Under the pieces are notes generated by a model, which did no database searches, was not told where the DNA came from, and saw nothing but the letters and a program-made list of their open reading frames with translations. Positions 55,108-64,000 of a stretch of 64,000 nt of DNA are shown here, piece after piece. The position numbers were made by a program, and so were the translations under genes. How positions within the stretch are numbered: position 1 is the stretch's first letter; each line of letters starts with the position of its first letter. Where the stretch lies: NCBI RefSeq assembly GCF_009870785.1, contig NZ_WTWX01000004.1:62001-126000 (forward strand), read 5' to 3'. The stretch is from Paenibacillus sp. An7 (GTDB taxonomy: Bacteria > Bacillota > Bacilli > Paenibacillales > Paenibacillaceae).

Positions 55108-55593
55108 GTATTTTTCGATTTCGGAAGTATGAATAGAGTACACCTGTTTCTCATCAACGTGATAAATGCTTACTAACTTGGTTCCTTGATCATAATTTAA
55201 TATACGACAAGGGATGCTTTTTTGTTGGCCCTTGTTGTCACTAATATGGATTCGAATGAGTCTGCCTGCTTGCATTGCAGAATTGATCCATTCGTCAGAA
55301 GGACACGTGGAAGCAGGTGTAGAATACGGTTGAGTTGCTGCATAGGATTGCGGTTTGTCTGCCATACTGACCGCTCTAGGATCCGCTGAAGGGTACTCGT
55401 GTAAAGCTTCTTTGATTCTTGTACCCAGCTCAATGCCGGACTGTATGCGAAAGTCACTGATTCCTTCCGGTTCATTAAGAATTTCAAGCAAAGCTTGCAA
55501 GGCAAGGGCATTGGTGCGGCTGTGAATCATGATATCTACATTAAATAAAAAGGCTTGTTCATGATTTATGTTTGATGATATGGACTTGTTCAT
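55102..55593 (-). CDS. Hypothetical protein
   Basis: A 163-residue soluble protein that I do not recognise. The first third (1-60) is a helical region (FLFNVDIMIHSRTNALALQALLEILNE). A Ser, Pro, Ala, Tyr-rich linker (about 68-98) follows, and a C-terminal beta-rich part (about 100-163; GRLIRIHISDNKGQQKSIPCRILNYDQ and KQVYSIHTSEIEKYV) suggests a small SH3-like or WYL-like barrel. No neighbour points to a role. Confidence 0.6.
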   Translation of the reverse strand: MNKSISSNINHEQAFLFNVDIMIHSRTNALALQALLEILNEPEGISDFRIQSGIELGTRIKEALHEYPSADPRAVSMADKPQSYAATQPYSTPASTCPSDEWINSAMQAGRLIRIHISDNKGQQKSIPCRILNYDQGTKLVSIYHVDEKQVYSIHTSEIEKYV

Positions 55594-55857
55594 GTTTTTA
55601 TTTTACCCCACGCTGCAGATTTCTGTTACATTTTTTGGATATGTATTTTTTAACTATATCATTAAAATGCAAGGATGAATAGTACAATAGACGTATAAAA
55701 TTTCAAAAGAACGAATAGTAAGAGATCAAATTCGGGAGTTTCATAGGTTGTAGGACATGTTTTATCAATAAATGGGTGCTCCGCTACTGTCCACACCATT
55801 TATAAGACCTAGGAATATGATGTCGAGACGTAAAAGCGAAGGGGGTGTTTTACGCAA

Positions 55858-56160
55858 ATGGTAACATTAGAACCGGTTCAAGTTGGAGAATATACCCTTA
55901 CTGCCGTGGAAGTGAAGTTACCTAAAACGACACTCATTACGGTTTCGACATCAAAAGGATATATTATGTGCGGTGCGCTCGATGTAGGATTACTTAATGA
56001 GCGTTTGGGGCAGCGGCAGATTATTGCAGCTAGAGCAGTAGGGGTGAAAACCATTGCGGAACTGCTGGCAGCACCAATGGAATCTGTAACACATGAAGCC
56101 GAAAAATTAGGGATCGTACCTGGTATGACCGGAGTAGAAGCCTTGATTAGAATGATATGA
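55858..56160 (+). CDS. yunC: YunC family protein (DUF1805)
   Basis: A 100-residue protein matching the DUF1805/YunC family: VEVKLPKTTLITVSTSKGYIMCGALDVGLLNERLGQRQIIAARAVGVKTI is conserved. The family is of unknown function; some members occur near purine or sulfur genes. GAAGGGGG precedes the start. A terminator follows. Confidence 0.88.
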   Translation: MVTLEPVQVGEYTLTAVEVKLPKTTLITVSTSKGYIMCGALDVGLLNERLGQRQIIAARAVGVKTIAELLAAPMESVTHEAEKLGIVPGMTGVEALIRMI

Positions 56161-56194
56161 GTAAAGCAGCTGAATTCTTAGCTCTTCAAAAACA

Positions 56195-56224
56195 AAGCAG
56201 CCCCTTCTGAACGGGGGCTGCTTA
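56195..56224. terminator. Terminator after yunC
   Basis: AAGCAGCCCC pairs with GGGGCTGCTT. The T tract after it is weak. Confidence 0.75.
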
Positions 56225-56287
56225 ACAAATAAATCAGATGAAATCATACTCGTTAACGGAGTAATCCATTTAATAACTACAATAACG

Positions 56288-57397
56288 TTACGAAATTGGT
56301 ACAGAGTATAAAGCTTTTAAATTTTGATCAAAAGGAGCGCGGATGATTCCTTTTTCCGTAATAATAGCTGTTACATACTCGTTTGGTGTCACATCAAATG
56401 CGGGATTAAATACTTTGATTCCTTGGGGTGCAGTTCGCTTGCCAAATCCTTCTGTCACTTCTTCCGGTGCACGTTCCTCGATCGGAATATGTGCGCCTGT
56501 CGGTGTATTCAGGTCAATGGTTGACATCGGGCAAGCTACATAAAAAGGAATCCCATGTGCTTTAGCGAGTACAGCAACACTATAAGTTCCAATCTTATTT
56601 GCCACATCCCCATTAGCGGCTACACGGTCGGTACCTACAATAACCGCTTGAATCCAGCCCTTAGACATTACCATCCCAGCCATGTTATCAGTAATAAGCG
56701 TTACATCAATACCTGCTTGCTGCAGTTCAAATGCCGTTAAACGAGCACCTTGGAGAACGGGACGGGTCTCATCTGCGAAAATTTTGAGATGAATTCCTTG
56801 TTCTTTAGCAAGATACATAGGAGCCGTAGCGGTACCATATTTAGCTGTAGCTAGTCCTCCTGCGTTACAGTGAGTCAGTACTCCCATTCCGTCTTGGAAT
56901 AAAGGCAAGGCATGCTCACCAATCCGTCTGCATACTTCTTCATCCTCTGCGCGGATCGCAATGGCTTCTTGTGCTAGACGTTCATTTAATGCAGAAATAG
57001 AGAGGGAATTCGGGTCCTTGCTAAGTTGTACAGCGGCTGCATACATACGGTCCAGTGCCCAAAATAGATTTACTGCGGTAGGTCTTGAAGTCGCGAGATA
57101 ATCGCATACTTTCTTCACTTTATCAAGCCACCCAGCAACATCCTCATTCTGATACTGGCCTGCACCAAGCACCACGCCAAAAGCTGCTGCGATACCGATT
57201 GCCGGAGCACCCCGCACTTTCATGGAATGAATGGAATCCCATATCTCTTCCGGTGTATAGAGGTCAAGCATAACAATGGATTCAGGCAGCAGTCTCTGAT
57301 CGAGAAGTTCAAGTCGATCTCCTCTCCAGTTTAGTGAAATTAATGGATTAAACTCTGTATTGGTGGTATTCGTGGTATTTGTGCTGAAATTGCTCAT
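56288..57397 (-). CDS. mtnA: Methylthioribose-1-phosphate isomerase
   Basis: Isomerises methylthioribose 1-phosphate to methylthioribulose 1-phosphate in the methionine salvage pathway. The 369-residue protein has [51 protein letters not shown] (Cys near the active site) and [20 protein letters not shown], all family signatures. The N-terminus carries an Asn-Thr repeat (NTTNTTNTE) not in the family core. It overlaps mtnK by four bases. The later salvage enzymes (mtnW, mtnX, mtnB, mtnD) are not in the window. Confidence 0.95.
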   Translation of the reverse strand: MSNFSTNTTNTTNTEFNPLISLNWRGDRLELLDQRLLPESIVMLDLYTPEEIWDSIHSMKVRGAPAIGIAAAFGVVLGAGQYQNEDVAGWLDKVKKVCDYLATSRPTAVNLFWALDRMYAAAVQLSKDPNSLSISALNERLAQEAIAIRAEDEEVCRRIGEHALPLFQDGMGVLTHCNAGGLATAKYGTATAPMYLAKEQGIHLKIFADETRPVLQGARLTAFELQQAGIDVTLITDNMAGMVMSKGWIQAVIVGTDRVAANGDVANKIGTYSVAVLAKAHGIPFYVACPMSTIDLNTPTGAHIPIEERAPEEVTEGFGKRTAPQGIKVFNPAFDVTPNEYVTAIITEKGIIRAPFDQNLKALYSVPIS

Positions 57398-58626
57398 CGT
57401 TGTCCTACCTTTCCTTTGCTGGCGTCTGTAACGAGATTCATCAAGTCTGTAATGGATGTAATCCGGCGGTGATTTTTCACCAGGTTTTTGCCAATGGAGA
57501 GTGCTGTTCGTTCAGCTTGTTCTCGAATTGTTTCATTGCTAATGGTATCGATATCCGCTACATGCGCGAGTCCGACAATGCGGCGAATCATTTTGCTTCC
57601 AGCGAATCCAGCGCTGTCTTGAAGGAGTTTAGCTATATAGAACTCTTGATAGCCATTGGTACGAGCCATATAGTCCTGAACATCTTGATCCCAAAGTTCG
57701 CAGAAATGGTGTTCAAACTCGGTCCATACATTCTGAACCATTAGAAGCAGTTCTTCTGCACGTGCGGTGGCGGCGGCTTCGTCTATAATCCATCCTGGTA
57801 TAGATACATAGTGCAGAAGCAAATTTGCAAGAACGGCACCGATATCAAATCCCATAGGTCCATAATAAGCGAATTCCGGGTCGATTACTTTTGTAGATTC
57901 TGATGTAACAAAAATACTGCCTGTATGAAGATCCCCGTGAAGCAGGGCTTGCGCCTCAGTAAGAAACTTTTCTCGTAAAATGGAAATTTCCAAATGCAAC
58001 TCTCTATCCGTACGAAGCGCCTCTGCTTCATCCTCAATAGAAGGAGAATAATTGTTTCGTTCAGATAAGCGATAAGGCTCTTCAAAAATAAGGTCTTCTG
58101 TAATTTTACATTGGTCTGGGTTTACGAATTTCTTAACTTTTTCTTTCTTAAGAGATTGATCCATCGCTAGATCTGACGTATAAAAAAGTGTCCGAGCCAT
58201 AAATTCTCCGATATGTTTGGAAAACAGAGGATAGTGGTTTCCTTCAATCAATCCTTTTCTCATGATGACATGATCACTGAGATCTTCCATGATGGTTAGA
58301 GCAAGTTCATCATCATAATAATATACTTCCGGAACAGATCCAGGGCAGATTCTATACTCTTCCTGTAGTACCTCACGTTCAATTCTTGCGCGGTCTAGCG
58401 ATAGGGGCCATGATTCACCAACAATTTTGGCATAAGGCAAAGCCTGTTTAACGATCACACTGTTGCGGGAATTCGTATCTGTAATATGAAAGACGAGATT
58501 CAGATTACCATCACCAATTTCCTGGCAGGCTAGTTTACTGTTTGCATCAAATAGATCCGGTACTTTCTGAGACAATTGCATTGCTTCATCAAGAGTTAAA
58601 GGATGATATGAAGACAAGGTAGGCAC
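57394..58626 (-). CDS. mtnK: Methylthioribose kinase
   Basis: Phosphorylates methylthioribose, the first salvage step after nucleosidase action. The 410-residue protein has an aminoglycoside-phosphotransferase-like fold with the catalytic [13 protein letters not shown] and [19 protein letters not shown] 58626 overlaps the ribosome binding site itself; TTG 58617, eight bases after GGAGG, is an alternative start. It pairs with mtnA in one operon. I found no SAM riboswitch upstream, unlike Bacillus mtnKA. Confidence 0.95.
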   Translation of the reverse strand: MPTLSSYHPLTLDEAMQLSQKVPDLFDANSKLACQEIGDGNLNLVFHITDTNSRNSVIVKQALPYAKIVGESWPLSLDRARIEREVLQEEYRICPGSVPEVYYYDDELALTIMEDLSDHVIMRKGLIEGNHYPLFSKHIGEFMARTLFYTSDLAMDQSLKKEKVKKFVNPDQCKITEDLIFEEPYRLSERNNYSPSIEDEAEALRTDRELHLEISILREKFLTEAQALLHGDLHTGSIFVTSESTKVIDPEFAYYGPMGFDIGAVLANLLLHYVSIPGWIIDEAAATARAEELLLMVQNVWTEFEHHFCELWDQDVQDYMARTNGYQEFYIAKLLQDSAGFAGSKMIRRIVGLAHVADIDTISNETIREQAERTALSIGKNLVKNHRRITSITDLMNLVTDASKGKVGQR

Positions 58627-58915
58627 CTCCGTTAAAGTATATGATAAAGAATAAAACCAACTTCTTTACTTGGTATATCAGTATATCGGATTACTCTTCA
58701 ATTTTATAGCGTTTTTTTGGAACAATTATCCGATTAGAGAAACTATTTATATTAGAAGTCAGTTGAGAGATTTGTTTCATTAACTAGGCGAAAGGGTAAA
58801 TTTAAAATAGCAGCGAAGAGAAGAAAAGCAGCATCTGATCTTCACCAAATAGAAGGATTTCTGATCTACATAAAGATTGGAAAGTTACATTAAATTAAAA
58901 AAGGATGGGATATCA

Positions 58916-59380
58916 ATGGCTAAATCAACCAATAAAACACAGACTAAAACAGGGGTAGAACAAATTCTAAACCGTCAGGTTGCGAACCTGAATGTGATGT
59001 ATGTGAAAATCCATAACTATCACTGGTATGTTACGGGTCCAAACTTCTTCTCACTTCATGTGAAATTTGAAGAATTGTATAATGCAGTTACTCTCCAAAT
59101 GGATGAAATTGCGGAACGTCTCCTTACTATTAAAGGTAGCCCTGCCGCAACAATGAAAGAATATCTTGAGCTTGCTTCCATTCAAGAAGCAGCTGGCGGT
59201 GAAGATACTAAAACAATGGTGCAAAATATTATTGAAGACTTTGCTACCTTGTCCGAAGAGTATGCTGAGGGTATTGAAGCAGCAGACGAAGCAGGTGATC
59301 AGCCTACAGCAGACATGCTTACTGGATTCCAAGCTGATCTTGAGAAACATATGTGGATGCTTCGTTCCTATCTTGCTTAA
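58916..59380 (+). CDS. dps: Dps-family ferritin-like DNA protection protein
   Basis: A 154-residue dodecameric iron-storage and DNA-protecting protein. The ferroxidase residues are visible in VMYVKIHNYHWYVTGPNFFSLHVKFEELYN (His and the acidic residues of the dimer interface). The N-terminal tail is Lys/Thr-rich, as in DNA-binding Dps. The frame runs from 58877, but AAAAAGGATGG fits ATG 58916. I did not find a convincing PerR box. It lies between mtnK (divergent) and the suf operon. Confidence 0.94.
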   Translation: MAKSTNKTQTKTGVEQILNRQVANLNVMYVKIHNYHWYVTGPNFFSLHVKFEELYNAVTLQMDEIAERLLTIKGSPAATMKEYLELASIQEAAGGEDTKTMVQNIIEDFATLSEEYAEGIEAADEAGDQPTADMLTGFQADLEKHMWMLRSYLA

Positions 59381-59402
59381 TTATAAAGGAAAAATAAAGA
59401 GT

Positions 59403-59438
59403 CCAAAAAGGCTGACCTTATAAGGTCAGCCTTTTTGG
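59403..59438. terminator. Perfect 18-bp palindromic terminator after dps
   Basis: CCAAAAAGGCTGACCTTA and TAAGGTCAGCCTTTTTGG are exact reverse complements. Confidence 0.88.
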
Positions 59439-59623
59439 TTAACGATGAAGGAATTATAATGAAATTGTGAAAAAAACGAATCTCATTTGATTCGGTACCC
59501 TATTTCATATAGACTCATATGTATCAGTGGTTACAGTGTAGTGTTGCTGTCAAGTTGTGGAGAGTTTTAGGGGGAGAAGGGGATTTTCTTTCTGCAGTCT
59601 GTAAACTTTTTAACATAAATGAC

Positions 59624-59661
59624 TTGAGAATCATTGAGAATCAGTTTAGAATTATTATAAA
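59624..59661 (+). promoter_or_regulatory. suf promoter with a tandem repeat over the -35 region
   Basis: TTGAGA (59634-59639) and TATAAA (59656-59661) are 16 bp apart. TTGAGAATCA is repeated twice in tandem at 59624-59633 and 59634-59643, one helical turn apart, with a TGAGAATCATT block like Fur sites. The rest of the 383-bp gap before sufC, apart from the dps terminator, shows nothing I can name. Confidence 0.5.
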
Positions 59662-59763
59662 GTGATGCTTTGTAAAGCGAAACTGGAAATCAAGGGGCGA
59701 CCCTATTTAGATAAACAATATGATTTCGACTATGAAATTATTTTATTGGAGGTTAAGGCACAT

Positions 59764-60546
59764 ATGGCTACAAATTTCGTCATTGAAGGACTTAAAGCAG
59801 AAATAGAAGGTAAGGAAATTCTGAAAGGAATTAACCTTAGCATGAAAGGTGGAGAAATCCACGCAATTATGGGTCCTAACGGTACAGGTAAAAGTACTTT
59901 AGCTTCCGCACTCATGGGCCACCCGAAATATGAAGTTACTGGCGGCTCGGTAACATTGAACGGTGAAGATGTACTAGAAATGGAAGTTGATGAGCGTGCT
60001 CGTGCAGGTATGTTCCTGGCTATGCAGTATCCAAGTGAAATTGCCGGTGTAACAAACTCCGACTTCTTGCGTAGTGCAATTAATGCACGTCGTGAAGAGG
60101 GAAGCGAAATCTCTCTTATCAAATTCATCCGTCAAATGGAAGGTAAAATGAAAGAACTTGAGATGAATCCTGAGTTTGCTCATCGTTACCTGAATGAGGG
60201 CTTCTCCGGCGGTGAGAAAAAACGTAACGAAATTTTGCAAATGATGCTGCTTGATCCATCACTTGTTATTCTTGATGAAATTGACTCCGGTCTTGATATC
60301 GATGCACTTCGCATTGTAGCAAATGGTGTAAATGCAATGAAGAGCGAAGATCGCGGATTCCTCATCATCACTCACTACCAACGTTTGCTTAACTACATCA
60401 AACCTGATTTTGTTCACGTTATGATGCAAGGTCGTATCGTAAAATCCGGCGGTCCTGAACTTGCTGAACGTTTGGAAGCAGAAGGTTATGACTGGGTTAA
60501 AGAAGAACTTGGTATTGAAGATGAAACTGTAGGACAAGAAGCGTAA
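59764..60546 (+). CDS. sufC: Fe-S cluster assembly ATPase SufC
   Basis: ABC-type ATPase (260 residues) of the SufBCD scaffold. Walker A is GPNGTGKST near residue 38, signature FSGGEKKRNEIL, Walker B VILDEIDSGLD. It powers assembly of iron-sulfur clusters in the cytoplasm. The frame runs back to 59662, but TGGAGG fits ATG 59764. It leads sufC-sufD-sufS-sufU-sufB, the Bacillus order. Confidence 0.96.
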   Translation: MATNFVIEGLKAEIEGKEILKGINLSMKGGEIHAIMGPNGTGKSTLASALMGHPKYEVTGGSVTLNGEDVLEMEVDERARAGMFLAMQYPSEIAGVTNSDFLRSAINARREEGSEISLIKFIRQMEGKMKELEMNPEFAHRYLNEGFSGGEKKRNEILQMMLLDPSLVILDEIDSGLDIDALRIVANGVNAMKSEDRGFLIITHYQRLLNYIKPDFVHVMMQGRIVKSGGPELAERLEAEGYDWVKEELGIEDETVGQEA

Positions 60547-60572
60547 AGATTAACGGAGGAGGACAAAAGTAA

Positions 60573-63515
<2,943 letters not shown>

Positions 63516-63535
63516 CGATAGGGAGGTAGACCCCG

Positions 63536-64000
63536 ATGGCTAAAAAAGCTCCAGAAATGGAAGAATATAAATATGGTTTTCGTGACGAACACCAATCCAT
63601 TTTTAAAACGGGTAAAGGTCTGACTGAAGAAGTAGTAAGAGAAATTTCCCGTATTAAAGAAGAACCAGAATGGATGCTTGAGTTCCGTCTGAAGTCTCTG
63701 AAACAATTTTACAAAATGGATATGCCAAAATGGGGTGGAGATCTTGATGGTCTCGACTTCGAGGAAATCCAATACTATGTAAGACCTTCTGAGAAACAAG
63801 GTAAAACATGGGAAGAAGTACCAACAGAAATTAAAGAAACATTCGATAAATTGGGTATTCCTGAAGCAGAGCAAAAGTTCCTTGCTGGTGTATCTGCTCA
63901 GTATGAATCTGAGGTTGTATATCACAACATGCAGAAAGAACTGGAAGATCAAGGTGTAATCTTCATGGACACGGATACTGCACTCAGAGAACATCCAGAA
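63536..64000 (+). CDS. sufB: Fe-S cluster assembly protein SufB (partial)
   Basis: The first 155 codons of sufB, cut by the window end. [31 protein letters not shown] and [33 protein letters not shown] are family markers. It is the scaffold subunit on which clusters are built. GATAGGGAGG precedes ATG 63536, 20 bp after the sufU stop. Confidence 0.95.
   Translation, partial: MAKKAPEMEEYKYGFRDEHQSIFKTGKGLTEEVVREISRIKEEPEWMLEFRLKSLKQFYKMDMPKWGGDLDGLDFEEIQYYVRPSEKQGKTWEEVPTEIKETFDKLGIPEAEQKFLAGVSAQYESEVVYHNMQKELEDQGVIFMDTDTALREHPE

Noticed and set aside
58627..58915. PerR box for dps
   Set aside because: I looked for TTATAATnATTATAA-like sequences before dps and found none close enough to report.

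Overview
The window looks like a chromosomal segment of a spore-forming member of the Bacillales, most likely Paenibacillus or a close relative. The evidence is sporulation genes (ytxC, a gamma-type SASP, prkA, yhbH, spoVR, pdaA), Bacillus-type regulation (SAM and Thr T-box leaders, LiaFSR, AbrB, KhtTU, SufCDSUB), strong AGGAGG ribosome binding sites with frequent GTG/TTG starts, and a paeninodin-type lasso peptide cluster of the kind known from Paenibacillus. I saw no rRNA, tRNA, CRISPR array, insertion sequence or prophage.

Layout. 0-5 kb: a SAM riboswitch controls metA-metI-metC (methionine from homoserine by trans-sulfuration), followed by mqnC. 5-8 kb, minus strand: a YitT-type membrane protein, the K+/H+ antiporter pair khtT-khtU and a small membrane protein. 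8-12.6 kb: ytxC, a threonine T-box and thrS, a secreted 3D-domain protein and a SASP. 12.7-19.5 kb: two envelope-stress modules, liaF-liaS-liaR behind a palindrome resembling a LiaR box, and an HtrA-type protease followed by an OmpR-type regulator and its kinase. 19.5-26 kb: ispH, aroF, a glutamine synthetase with a GlnR/TnrA site and a clear promoter, serC, trmL, abrB with a possible Spo0A box, and a 34-residue membrane protein missed by length cut-offs. 26-31.6 kb: a phosphodiester glycosidase-like pair, an orphan ComA-like regulator, a PLP aminotransferase, azoR with a duplicated operator, and a DUF2161 protein. 32-41 kb: prkA, then (opposite strand) yhbH-spoVR, separated by a globin-coupled sensor, a LacI-type regulator, a secreted protein and a SEC-C protein. 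41-42.4 kb: thrC.

42.6-51.6 kb is the standout accessory region, a lasso peptide operon. It runs in the order sulfotransferase, asparagine-synthetase-like cyclase, a 47-residue precursor (not in a length-filtered gene list), HPr-kinase-like kinase, PqqD-like recognition protein, transglutaminase-like leader protease, nucleotidyltransferase and ABC exporter. A convergent lone cysC (APS kinase) sits at its end. The predicted peptide has a nine-residue Ala1-Asp9 ring and a C-terminal Ser, as in paeninodin. The new element is a PAPS-type sulfotransferase as first gene plus an APS kinase that could supply PAPS, which suggests a lasso peptide both phosphorylated and sulfated. Its promoter carries two near-identical 13-bp palindromes, and a perfect 16-bp hairpin follows the precursor gene.

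51.7-64 kb: small conserved genes, pdaA, a DegV protein, a DUF423 protein, yunC, methionine-salvage mtnK-mtnA (with no visible SAM riboswitch), dps, and the iron-sulfur assembly operon sufC-D-S-U-B, with sufB cut by the window end.
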